From positions 124,001 through 188,000 of the forward strand of contig CAKOYB010000002.1 of the NCBI GenBank assembly GCA_934130435.1: a DNA stretch of 64,000 bases, in the 5' to 3' direction. The DNA comes from an uncultured Clostridia bacterium. Lineage in GTDB: Bacteria > Bacillota > Clostridia > TANB77 > CAG-508. Under the pieces are notes generated by a model that was not told where the DNA came from, searched no databases, and was given only the letters and a program-made list of their open reading frames with translations. A program made the translations under genes and the position numbers. Positions within the stretch are counted from its first letter, which is position 1, and the number at the start of each line of letters is the position of its first letter. Below, piece by piece: positions 27,156 through 35,244 of the stretch.

Positions 27156-27296
27156 TTAAATTTTATTTTGCAATAATTTTTGATAATATTTCTCAATTTC
27201 TTTATCTAGCATTATACTTAATTCATAAGTTTCTGTACTATTAATGCCATTATTAATTATACTGTCATGCAATTTTTTTCTTAATTCATCAACCAT
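27156..27296 (-). CDS. Spo0E-like aspartyl-phosphate phosphatase
   Basis: A 46-residue peptide gene. It has the Spo0E family features: two short helices with the LSIMLDKEIEKYYQ signature in place of SQELDxxIxxYY. Such proteins dephosphorylate Spo0A-P and delay sporulation. It begins 4 bases after the XRE gene stop and is probably co-transcribed with it. The ribosome site is poor, which suggests translational coupling. Confidence 0.78.
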   Translation of the reverse strand: MVDELRKKLHDSIINNGINSTETYELSIMLDKEIEKYYQKLLQNKI

Positions 27297-27300
27297 ATTA

Positions 27301-27501
27301 CTACCATCTAACCTTATATAATTCTTCTATTTTAACATCTAATGCTTTTGCAATTCTAATCATTATTGATAAACTTGGTTCTTTTAGATTGTTTTCTATA
27401 TCATTTATGTGAGTTTTTGATATTCCTGTTCTTTCTGCCAGTTGCATTAGAGTTAGATTTTTTTGTTTTCTTTTCTCTTTTAATAAAATTTCTATATGCA
27501 T
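27301..27501 (-). CDS. XRE-family helix-turn-helix regulator
   Basis: A 66-residue single-domain regulator: LMQLAERTGISKTHINDIENNLKEPSL is the Cro/C1 helix-turn-helix. It has GGGG as ribosome site. A 15-bp palindrome (27571-27585) lies about 70 bases upstream and may be its own operator. Downstream comes the Spo0E-like gene, suggesting control of the sporulation decision or of the surface genes nearby. Confidence 0.88.
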   Translation of the reverse strand: MHIEILLKEKRKQKNLTLMQLAERTGISKTHINDIENNLKEPSLSIMIRIAKALDVKIEELYKVRW

Positions 27502-27554
27502 TTTTACCCCAATTTAGTATTTACATATTTTATTTTATTTAACCATAGAATCAA

Positions 27555-27568
27555 TCCGCTTTGGCGGA
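27555..27568. repeat. GC-rich inverted repeat TCCGC-N4-GCGGA
   Basis: A 5-4-5 perfect inverted repeat, unusually GC-rich for this window, in the leader of the XRE gene. It has no T-run, so it is not an ordinary terminator; an operator or an RNA hairpin is possible. Confidence 0.5.
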
Positions 27569-27570
27569 AC

Positions 27571-27585
27571 TTACAAATTTTGTAA
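27571..27585. promoter_or_regulatory. Palindrome TTACAAA-T-TTTGTAA, candidate XRE operator
   Basis: A perfect 7-1-7 palindrome about 70 bases upstream of the XRE start. Place and symmetry suit an autoregulatory site; A/T richness weakens the case. Confidence 0.4.
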
Positions 27586-27742
27586 TTAAAATTTCATAAT
27601 AAATTAAGTTTAAATTTGTGTTGTTATTTTGTCAATCTCCTACTGGGCAAAAAATAAAAGTAACAAGATTTTTTTTGGTTAGAATTTCTTACTACTTAAA
27701 GCATTAACTAATTATTCTTTTTATTGTTTTACATTCAAATGG

Positions 27743-27773
27743 AAAAAAGCAAACTTTATAAGTTTGCTTTTTT
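27743..27773 (-). terminator. Strong terminator after the DUF2207-like gene
   Basis: A 13-bp perfect stem (AAAAAAGCAAACT and its complement) with a TTATA loop and U runs on both strands. It lies 45 bases past the stop of the membrane protein gene. The rest of 27586-27742 holds only A/T-rich spacer. Confidence 0.85.
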
Positions 27774-27817
27774 GTACTTCATTTTTTAAGTTGTTTACAA
27801 TTTGTTTCCATTTTTTA

Positions 27818-29017
27818 CTAATTTTGTATCATTTTATAAAATTGGTCCGAATCTTTATTTTTAAATGCAAATATTTCTTTGACAATATTTGTATTTTCTT
27901 CTAATACTACAGCATAAACTAAGAAATCTTCCCATAGTTCTATATCTTTTTTTTCCTTTTCTGATAATAAACTAAATTCATGTATATATCTTTGCATTGC
28001 CGCAATCTCTTCTGCCAACTTTTTCCCTGATTCTGTTCTAATATAGTTATTATTTTCTATACTCCTAAAATATATGGCTCTAAATACTTTATAAACTATT
28101 AAAGCAAATATTATCCCCATATTTATCATAATTGAAATAATGTCAATTATATATTTACCATATTGACCTCCTAGGATTATATTAACATAATTTAGAATCT
28201 CTTCATAACTCACTTTATTCCCATTATTCTTAAATTTTTGCACTAATTCCTCATAATCAATTGTATCAATTTCTTGTTGTTTATATAATTCTAGATTTTT
28301 TTCCTCTCCTAGTGATATCTTAGCAAAATCAGTTATTCCATTTACAATACCATATATTGAAAACAAAATTAATAAAGTACTAACCCAAAAATGTTTTTTC
28401 TTTTTATTAGTCTTGTCATTATGCATTATATATCCATCCTCTATGGCTTCTTGTAATGCAATTTTTTTCCATTTCATACGTTCTAATGTATGTAAGTTGC
28501 TATTAGACATTAATAAAAGCATAATTTGTTGTTCGCTCTTCTTTAATCCGGTTAGCTTCTCATTTTTAACAACTATTTTCTCATTTTCAAAGTCAATATA
28601 TTTCTTTCCATATAATTTTAGAATTGTTGCAGCAATATCCTTATCTATTTCTATATCCAAGTCTGCAATAATGCTTATTTCGGCTGGTGAAAGATTTGAA
28701 AATTCATCTCTATAATATTCTATATTATTAATAACTTCATATCTTATATTTTTGCTAATCCTATTTTTTAATGCCATTCTAGCTGGTATATATATTATCC
28801 AAATAATAAATGTGCTTTTTAAAATTTCATAAATTAATAAAACTATTCCAAATATTGGATTTAATTTAATAACTGTTTTATATAATAATGCAATAATATA
28901 AAGATTTCCTGTTAGTAACAATCGTAAAAAGCTAATTACTAAGCATACTAGCGCAATAATAAAATCATTTTTTATTAATTTTTTAATCTTTTTAGTTTTT
29001 ATTTTTCTTATTTTCAT
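27818..29017 (-). CDS. Membrane protein resembling the C-terminal part of DUF2207
   Basis: A 399-residue protein. Two hydrophobic segments occur near 17-85, then a cytoplasmic winged-helix-like region (LSPAEISIIADLDIEIDKDIAATILKLYGKKYIDFENEKIVV, and LKKSEQQIMLLLM), two further membrane segments (about 210-230 and 290-315), and a soluble tail (SLLSEKEKKDIELWEDFLVYAVVLE). The tail and the paired wing regions resemble DUF2207 proteins but without the extracellular N-terminal domain. Function is unknown. It ends at a strong terminator and lies in the sortase island. Confidence 0.6.
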   Translation of the reverse strand: MKIRKIKTKKIKKLIKNDFIIALVCLVISFLRLLLTGNLYIIALLYKTVIKLNPIFGIVLLIYEILKSTFIIWIIYIPARMALKNRISKNIRYEVINNIEYYRDEFSNLSPAEISIIADLDIEIDKDIAATILKLYGKKYIDFENEKIVVKNEKLTGLKKSEQQIMLLLMSNSNLHTLERMKWKKIALQEAIEDGYIMHNDKTNKKKKHFWVSTLLILFSIYGIVNGITDFAKISLGEEKNLELYKQQEIDTIDYEELVQKFKNNGNKVSYEEILNYVNIILGGQYGKYIIDIISIMINMGIIFALIVYKVFRAIYFRSIENNNYIRTESGKKLAEEIAAMQRYIHEFSLLSEKEKKDIELWEDFLVYAVVLEENTNIVKEIFAFKNKDSDQFYKMIQN

Positions 29018-29345
29018 AAATTTTACCTATTCTCCAATACTACTATTTCATATTCTTTATGGTATTCAAGTTTTTCTTTTTATGTAAGTCCAGCATCAAT
29101 AAAGCGTATGATTAAATGTATTTTTCATAAATGTATCCCTGCTTTTACTTCTTTCATAACCATAAAATTTATATCATAAAAAATCATTAAAAGCAATATT
29201 GGGTTAGCATTAATTTTTTCAGATTCTTGTTCTTTTTTCCTCTTATTTTTCTATGCATTTCATATGTAATAACAAAACCTCAAAGGCAATAGTGATTATA
29301 GCAATTTTTTATATATTAGGAAGCAAAAAATTTCCTAATATATAA
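29018..29345. other. Non-coding spacer with hairpin and possible gene remnant
   Basis: No convincing gene. On the minus strand near 29030-29170 short frames appear (for example one ending KEYEIVVLENR) broken by stops, which may be a decayed gene. A 12-bp hairpin (ATATATTAGGAA/TTCCTAATATAT, 29311-29343) follows the tRNA terminator. Confidence 0.35.
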
Positions 29346-29374
29346 AAAAATCATTCTTTTTCAGAATGATTTTT
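29346..29374 (-). terminator. Terminator of the tRNA-His/tRNA-Gln unit
   Basis: Stem AAAAATCATTCT/AGAATGATTTTT with a short loop, followed on the minus strand by seven U, 32 bases past the encoded CCA of tRNA-Gln. Confidence 0.85.
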
Positions 29375-29405
29375 CTCTCTGTTCCAACTAGAACAGATTT
29401 ATCAA

Positions 29406-29480
29406 TGGCTGGGCTGGCTAGATTCGAACTAGCGCATGCCAGAGTCAAAGTCTGGTGCCTTACCGCTTGGCTACAGCCCA
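29406..29480 (-). tRNA. trnQ: tRNA-Gln (anticodon UUG)
   Basis: A full cloverleaf: 7-bp acceptor TGGGCTG/CAGCCCA, anticodon loop CTTTGAC, T-loop GTTCGAATC, discriminator G and encoded CCA. Downstream of tRNA-His. Confidence 0.95.
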
Positions 29481-29490
29481 TTATACTATA

Positions 29491-29568
29491 TGGGGTGGAA
29501 GATGGGACTCGAACCCACGGTCTCCAGTGCCACAAACTGGCGCGTTAACCAACTACGCTACATCCACC
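29491..29568 (-). tRNA. trnH: tRNA-His (anticodon GUG)
   Basis: Cloverleaf with the extra G at -1 opposite C73, typical of tRNA-His, anticodon loop TTGTGGC and encoded CCA. The acceptor has one U-U mismatch at 6-67. It is a substrate for queuosine, made with QueH encoded at 1655-2695. Confidence 0.95.
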
Positions 29569-29648
29569 ATTATGCACTTTTGCAGTGCAATTAATATTTT
29601 AAATGTTTTGTTTTTTTTTGTCAAGTACTTTTTACTTTTTTATTAATA

Positions 29649-30332
29649 TTATTCTTCCCTTGCCCATACTATAATTCTTGCCTTGCTATCATCTGTACAG
29701 GTAGATAAAGATATTTCTCTTTTCCCATTTGTATTTCTTGTCATGTATGTTGCATCATCTCCTGAAGTTCTATATATTTTATACATTTTATACTTTACTT
29801 TATTTCCATCACTATCTGTTATATAAATAGCTGCACCATTTTGCAATTTTTTTAGATTTGAAAACATTGTACCATTTCTGTAATTATGTCCAATTATAAC
29901 ATTATTTCCCACCTTGTTTAATCCTGGTCCATATAAAAATGCAACTGATGTTTCTAGTGATGACTTTGTAACTTTTTCTAAAATTGGATAACTTAAATTA
30001 ATAGACGGAATTTTTATAGTTCCAATAACATAAAATCCATTAATTTTTGTTTTTTGTTTTTTACCTCCAGAATTATTTGTAGATGATTCTGTATTGTTAC
30101 TTAAGTCTCCTATTCCTGTTATAGTATTAAATTCGGTTTGATTTTGAATTGTATTATTATTATTTCCAATTAAAGAATCTTCAAATTTAGCAACAGCTTG
30201 TGTTGCACTATTTTCAATATATTTCTTTTTATATATAGAATATCCTATAATTCCTAATATTACAATAATTCCTATTATCGCTATTATTAATATTACCGTT
30301 AAAACATTACCATATTTGCTTTGTTTAAACAT
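29649..30332 (-). CDS. Class D sortase
   Basis: A 227-residue sortase with one membrane segment (about 10-30), a Ser/Asn-rich linker and the catalytic set intact: GHNYRNGTMFSNL (His), SLSTCTDD (Cys) and KARIIVW (Arg, 8 residues after Cys). It anchors proteins with LPXTG-like signals to the cell wall. It provides the intact template against which the broken plus-strand sortase at 26062 can be aligned: GHNYRNGTMFSNL against GHNYKNTLMFSKL. Confidence 0.93.
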   Translation of the reverse strand: MFKQSKYGNVLTVILIIAIIGIIVILGIIGYSIYKKKYIENSATQAVAKFEDSLIGNNNNTIQNQTEFNTITGIGDLSNNTESSTNNSGGKKQKTKINGFYVIGTIKIPSINLSYPILEKVTKSSLETSVAFLYGPGLNKVGNNVIIGHNYRNGTMFSNLKKLQNGAAIYITDSDGNKVKYKMYKIYRTSGDDATYMTRNTNGKREISLSTCTDDSKARIIVWAREE

Positions 30333-30412
30333 ATTATTTCCTCCTATGTAAAATATAATACAATTTATAGTTTAATTATATCATATTTTACATAATTTTG
30401 GTAGTCCTTTTA

Positions 30413-30757
30413 TTAATTTATTGAATCTGTTCCTAACCTCTTTCCACCAATTAAATGAAAATGTATATGCATTACCTCTTGTCTTCCATCTTTTCCGCAA
30501 TTATTTATAACTCTGTATCCATTTTCCAGGTTATTTTCCTTTGCTATTTTTTTAATAGTTGTAAAAATCTTTCCAATTAGTAACTCGTCATTTTCCTCTA
30601 TTTCATTTAAACTTGAAATATGTTTTTTAGGCACTACAAGTATATGAACAGGTGCTATAGGATTGATATCTTTAAATGCAATAATGTCATTGTCCTCATA
30701 TACTTTATTGCTTGGAATTTCTCCTTTTATAATTTTACAAAAGATACAGTCATCCAT
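30413..30757 (-). CDS. HIT family nucleotide hydrolase (HinT-like)
   Basis: A 114-residue protein with CIFCKIIKGEIPSNKVYEDNDIIAFKDI at the start and the histidine triad MHIHFHLIGG near the end. It hydrolyses adenosine phosphoramidates, likely including aminoacyl-adenylates. It lies 26 bases after alaS, which suits such a role. Length is standard. Confidence 0.95.
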   Translation of the reverse strand: MDDCIFCKIIKGEIPSNKVYEDNDIIAFKDINPIAPVHILVVPKKHISSLNEIEENDELLIGKIFTTIKKIAKENNLENGYRVINNCGKDGRQEVMHIHFHLIGGKRLGTDSIN

Positions 30758-30783
30758 AAATTTACCTCCTATTTTTTATTTAA

Positions 30784-32553
30784 CTAAATTAAAATTGCCT
30801 TTATTCTTCTAACTCCAGCTGATGAAGCTTCTTCCTTTTTTATTTTGAATGTTCCCAACTCACTTGTATTTTTCACATGTGGTCCGCCACATATTTCTAA
30901 AGACACATCCCCTATTTTATAAACAGTAACAATATCTGCGTATCTTTCAATAAACATAGCTTCAGCTCCCATTTTTACTGCATCTTCTTTTTTCATTTCT
31001 AGTTTTTCAACAGGAATACTAGCTTTTATATATTCATTAACTAGTTGCTCAACTTTTTCTTTTTCCTCATCAGTTAATTTTGCATTATGTGAAAAATCAA
31101 ATCTCATTCTTTCTTGAGTAATATTGCTTCCCATTTGATGTACATGACTTCCAAGTACTTTCTTAAGTGCTGCATTTAGCAAATGTGTAGCTGTATGATA
31201 TTTAGTTTCTATTTCTCCTGTTGAAGCTAGTCCACCTTTAAATTTTTGTCCTGCTCCTGCTCTAGATTTAGCTTGGTGTTCAGAAAACTTTTGATAAAAA
31301 CCTTCTGTATCTACCTCAAATTCTTGTTCTTTTGCAAGTTCTGTTGTAAGTTCAATTGGAAAGCCAAACGTATCATAAAGCCTGAAGGCTAGGTCTTTAT
31401 CAATTTTATTATCCTTTAAGTTTTTGGTTAACTTTTCAAATTCTTTTAAACCTTTTTCTAAGGTTTTATTAAACTTATTCTTTTCGTTAGTAATAACTTC
31501 TAAAATGCTATCTTTGTTTTTTCCTATCTCAATATAATAATCTTTATATTGATTTATTACAATTTCAGCAAGTTTTCTTTCCCAGTTGCTATTAATGTCA
31601 ATATCTATTTTTTTTGCATGTCTTATCATTCTTCTAATAAGCCTTCTTAGTACATATCCTTGGTCTTTATTTGAAGGTTTTATTAATGAATTGTCTCCTG
31701 CTATCATAACAACAGCTCTAATGTGATCTGCAATAATTCTTATACTTTTTGTGTAAGCTTCATCTGAATAATCGTGATTAGAAAGCTCTTCAATTTTACT
31801 TATTATATTTTTCCAAATTGAAGATTTATAATTATCTGTATATCCTTCTAATATTGCTGTTACTCTTTCTACTCCAAGTCCTGTGTCTACATTTTTATTT
31901 TTTAATGGTGTAAATGTTCCATCTTGCTCATGATTATATTGCATAAAAACATTATTCCAAATTTCTACCCAATTTTCATTTTCTGTATCAAAATAGTCTG
32001 GTACTGGATCATCACTTCTCCAATAGAAAATCTCTGTATCTGGTCCACATGGTCCAAATAATTCCATATTTGGCCACCAATTATCCTCTTCTCCTAGAAA
32101 TGCAATTTTATTTTTTTCAATTCCTAGACTTTCCCAAATTTTGGCTGATTCATTGTCAGGTGAAACCATGTCATTTCCTTTGAAAACAGTTACTGCAAGT
32201 CTTTCTTTAGGAATTTTTAAAATCCTAGTTAAAAATTCATAACTCCATTCAATTGATTCATTCTTAAAGTAATCTCCTAATGACCAATTTCCAAGCATTT
32301 CAAAGAAAGTATGGTGAACTTTGTCTCCAACTTCGTCTAAATCGTTAGTTCTAAAACATTTTTGAACATCTGCTAACCTTTTTCCCTCTGGATGTGCTTG
32401 TCCTTTTAGGTATGGAACAAGAGGTTGCATACCCGCAGTATTAAATAGACATGTTGGATCATTTTCTGGGATTATTGGTGCGCTAGGTATTATAACGTGT
32501 CCATGTTGTTCAAAAAAATTTAAAAATTTATCTTTTAGGTTTATTTCTTCCAT
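30784..32553 (-). CDS. alaS: Alanyl-tRNA synthetase, short form lacking C-Ala domain
   Basis: A protein of 589 residues with the class II core (FLNFFEQHGHVIIPSAP, TNAGMQP-equivalent FNTAGMQPLVPYL, FRTNDLDEVG), the tRNA-binding helical domain and an editing domain with HTATH and CGGPH zinc motifs. It stops right after the editing domain, whereas most bacterial AlaRS are about 870 residues and end in DHHA1/C-Ala. Short forms exist in some Clostridia. I start at ATG 32551-32553; AAAGGAG lies about 30 bases upstream, too far, and would fit an ATA or TTA codon instead, so the start is uncertain. Confidence 0.85.
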   Translation of the reverse strand: MEEINLKDKFLNFFEQHGHVIIPSAPIIPENDPTCLFNTAGMQPLVPYLKGQAHPEGKRLADVQKCFRTNDLDEVGDKVHHTFFEMLGNWSLGDYFKNESIEWSYEFLTRILKIPKERLAVTVFKGNDMVSPDNESAKIWESLGIEKNKIAFLGEEDNWWPNMELFGPCGPDTEIFYWRSDDPVPDYFDTENENWVEIWNNVFMQYNHEQDGTFTPLKNKNVDTGLGVERVTAILEGYTDNYKSSIWKNIISKIEELSNHDYSDEAYTKSIRIIADHIRAVVMIAGDNSLIKPSNKDQGYVLRRLIRRMIRHAKKIDIDINSNWERKLAEIVINQYKDYYIEIGKNKDSILEVITNEKNKFNKTLEKGLKEFEKLTKNLKDNKIDKDLAFRLYDTFGFPIELTTELAKEQEFEVDTEGFYQKFSEHQAKSRAGAGQKFKGGLASTGEIETKYHTATHLLNAALKKVLGSHVHQMGSNITQERMRFDFSHNAKLTDEEKEKVEQLVNEYIKASIPVEKLEMKKEDAVKMGAEAMFIERYADIVTVYKIGDVSLEICGGPHVKNTSELGTFKIKKEEASSAGVRRIKAILI

Positions 32554-32633
32554 ATCTTTATATATATTATTAGATAATATATTTCTCCTTTCTTTTATGC
32601 ATTTTAAAATTATATTACATATATTTAAAAAAA

Positions 32634-33257
32634 TCAAATAAAGTTTGTTTTTATTGGTTGTTCGTAATTATTTCTGCTTATTCCATTCTGATTTCCAAAA
32701 TGTAAACATTTTAATAAATATGACATATTTTCTCCAACATTTCTCATTGTTTGTAAACCCTCTAGATCCTGTTGAGCTTCTTGTTTATTGGTTCCATGTA
32801 TTTGATTCCAATATGAACTTCCAACAACAAACATATTGCTCATTAAAGCATATTTATTTAAATCATCAAAAGCCGAACTTGCTCCGCCTCTTCTGCAACT
32901 AACAACACTTGCAAACGCTTTACCTGCAAATAGTTTTCCTCTTCCATAAAAAACTCTATCCATAAAAGGTTTAATAATTCCAGAAGGTGCTGCAAAATGA
33001 ACAGGTGATCCAAACACAAACCCATCTGCATCTTTAATCTTGTTTATAAATGTATTAACAGTATCTTCATTCATAAAACACTGATTATTGTTCTTCATGC
33101 AATAATTGCACCCTATGCATCCAGAAATTCTTTCATTTCCAATCCATATTAATTCAGTCTCGATATTATTATTTTTTAAAACTTTTATAATCTCTTCAAG
33201 AGCTATATTAGTGCATCCATCTTTATGTGGGCTACCATTAACTAAAATCACTTTCAT
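32634..33257 (-). CDS. NAD(P)H-dependent FMN/iron-sulfur flavoprotein
   Basis: A 207-residue flavodoxin-fold oxidoreductase. MKVILVNGSPHKDGCTNIAL is the FMN phosphate loop, GCIGCNYCMKNNNQC a Cys cluster (C-x2-C-x2-C-x4..5-C) of the iron-sulfur flavoprotein type, and FGSPVHFAAPSGIIKPFMDR the isoalloxazine loop. It probably passes electrons to an unknown acceptor. Start ATG 33255-33257 has AAGGAG; the TTG two codons earlier does not. The partner is not indicated by the neighbours. Confidence 0.88.
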   Translation of the reverse strand: MKVILVNGSPHKDGCTNIALEEIIKVLKNNNIETELIWIGNERISGCIGCNYCMKNNNQCFMNEDTVNTFINKIKDADGFVFGSPVHFAAPSGIIKPFMDRVFYGRGKLFAGKAFASVVSCRRGGASSAFDDLNKYALMSNMFVVGSSYWNQIHGTNKQEAQQDLEGLQTMRNVGENMSYLLKCLHFGNQNGISRNNYEQPIKTNFI

Positions 33258-33332
33258 AAGCAAACTCCTTAATATAATTTATAAGTAAATTATATTCAAA
33301 ACAGTTCAATTTATTCAAACTCCATTTTAGAA

Positions 33333-34568
33333 TTAATTAATCTTAGAAACTATTTCTTGCACATTTAAATTTACTTTTACTTCTTCACCGTTACTCATAT
33401 TTTTAATTTTTCCAATACCATTTTTAATTTCATTTTCTCCTATAACAAGTAAATTCTTTGCTTTAATTTTATTTGCATATTTTAATTGAGAATTAAAACT
33501 TCTTTCAGATATATCACTTTCAACACTAATGAATTCCCTTAGTTTTTCTTTTAGCTTTAAAACATATTCTATTTCAGCTTGACTCATATTAGCTATATAT
33601 AGTTCAACTGTTTCATTTTTTATCAATTCGTTTGGCATAAGGTTTAATAATCTTTCTACACCAGCTGCGAATCCAACTGCAGGTGTATTAATTCCACCAA
33701 GTTCCTTTACTAAGCCATCATACCTTCCTCCTGCTAGAACTGTTAGTCCATCTTCTTTTGAAATAAACTCAAATACTGTTTTTGTATAATAATCTAGTCC
33801 TCTAACAATTGTTGGATCAACTTTATATTCTATATTAAGTTCACTTAGCATATTTTTTAAGTTCTCAAAGTGTTTTTTGCATTCATCACATAAGTAATCT
33901 AATATTTTAGGTGCACCCTCATTCATTTCTTTACATTTTTTTTCTTTGCAATCTAAAATTCTCATTGGATTTTTTTCGAATCTTGATTTACAAGTTTCAC
34001 AGTATTTTTCTATATTATCTCCTATAAATTCTTTAAGTGCTTTTTGGTATTTGCTTCTACACTCTTTGCACCCAATAGAATTAATAGTTAATAAGATATT
34101 ATTAATTCCTAGTTTATTTAACAAATTGTTTGCTATAGCAATTGCTTCAATATCAGCAAGATATGAAGCAGTTCCAATTATCTCTAAGCCGATTTGATTA
34201 AATTCTCTATATCTACCTTTTTGAACATTTTCATATCTAAACATTGGCATTTTATACCAAGCTTTAAATGGAGAAACGGTAGAAGATAATCCATTTTCAA
34301 TATAGCTTCTTACAACACCTGCTGTTCCTTCTGGTCTTAATGTTATGCTTCTTCCTCCCTTATCATTAAATGTATACATTTCTTTTTGTACAACGTCAGT
34401 CGTATCTCCGACCCCTCTTTCAAAAAGTTCTGTATATTCAAAAGTTGGCACTCTTATCTCATCTATTCCAGCATTTTTAAATATTTCATTAGCAGTATTT
34501 TCTATAAAATTCCATTTAAAACTTTCTTCTGGTAAAACGTCCTTTGTTCCTTTTGGTTTTTGTATCAT
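33333..34568 (-). CDS. hisS: Histidyl-tRNA synthetase
   Basis: A 411-residue class II synthetase with motif 2 FRYENVQKGRYREFNQIG, the histidine motifs LDYYTKTVFEF and GGRYDGLV and a C-terminal anticodon-binding domain. Its cysteine-rich insertion (CKECRSKYQKAL, CETCKSRF, CDECKKHF) may bind zinc. It is the last gene of the recJ-rel-MBL-hisS group common in Clostridia. I see no T-box leader. Confidence 0.96.
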   Translation of the reverse strand: MIQKPKGTKDVLPEESFKWNFIENTANEIFKNAGIDEIRVPTFEYTELFERGVGDTTDVVQKEMYTFNDKGGRSITLRPEGTAGVVRSYIENGLSSTVSPFKAWYKMPMFRYENVQKGRYREFNQIGLEIIGTASYLADIEAIAIANNLLNKLGINNILLTINSIGCKECRSKYQKALKEFIGDNIEKYCETCKSRFEKNPMRILDCKEKKCKEMNEGAPKILDYLCDECKKHFENLKNMLSELNIEYKVDPTIVRGLDYYTKTVFEFISKEDGLTVLAGGRYDGLVKELGGINTPAVGFAAGVERLLNLMPNELIKNETVELYIANMSQAEIEYVLKLKEKLREFISVESDISERSFNSQLKYANKIKAKNLLVIGENEIKNGIGKIKNMSNGEEVKVNLNVQEIVSKIN

Positions 34569-34582
34569 TTATCTCATCCTTT

Positions 34583-35230
34583 CTACTCAAATTTTGGTTT
34601 TAGTTCCAGATAAATAGGCTTTTCATCTTTAATTATTGTAGATTTTCCATGTCCAGGATACACTATTGTATCTTCGGGTAAAGTTAGTATTTTATTAGAT
34701 ATTGAATTCATAATACTGTTAAAATCTGATGTTGGTAAATCAGTTCTTCCCCACGTTCCATTAAACATTGTGTCTCCTGAAAATAGCATTTTATACTCTT
34801 CACAGTATAAAGATGTTGAATCATCTGTGTGCCCCGGCGTATATAAAACCTTTAATACTATATTTCCGATATGTAAGGTATCATTATCATCAATTTTTGA
34901 ATCTGGTTCTAAAATTATAGGGGTAGTTCCTACAATTCCTGAGAGATTAATCTTTTCATCATTAAGATTTTTTTCTCCATTTCTATAGATTAAAATCTTT
35001 CCGCCAAGCTCTTTTTGAACTTTAATAGTTGCTCCTATATGATCTGCGTGGCAATGTGTTAAATAAATATATTTAACTTTTACATTAAGAATTTTTATCA
35101 TTTCTATTATCTTTTCTGCTTCAGCTGCTGGGTCAATTATCATTGCCTCTTTTGCTATTTCATCTGCTATAATATAGCAATTTGTAGGTTCTGCAATATG
35201 TGTATTTATCTTTAGTCTTTTTAAAATCAT
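34583..35230 (-). CDS. Metallo-beta-lactamase fold hydrolase, glyoxalase II-like
   Basis: A 215-residue protein with LTHCHADHIG, the GHTDDSTSL and FSGDTMF motifs and a final YPGHGKST: the full metal ligand set of hydroxyacylglutathione-hydrolase-like enzymes. These hydrolyse thioesters or related esters. It is conserved between rel and hisS in this group of bacteria; the true substrate is not known. Confidence 0.92.
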   Translation of the reverse strand: MILKRLKINTHIAEPTNCYIIADEIAKEAMIIDPAAEAEKIIEMIKILNVKVKYIYLTHCHADHIGATIKVQKELGGKILIYRNGEKNLNDEKINLSGIVGTTPIILEPDSKIDDNDTLHIGNIVLKVLYTPGHTDDSTSLYCEEYKMLFSGDTMFNGTWGRTDLPTSDFNSIMNSISNKILTLPEDTIVYPGHGKSTIIKDEKPIYLELKPKFE

Positions 35231-35244
35231 TTTTTTTACCTTCT

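Noticed and set aside
32554..34700. T-box leaders before alaS or hisS
   Set aside because: The gaps are under 90 bases and lack the T-box sequence and antiterminator.
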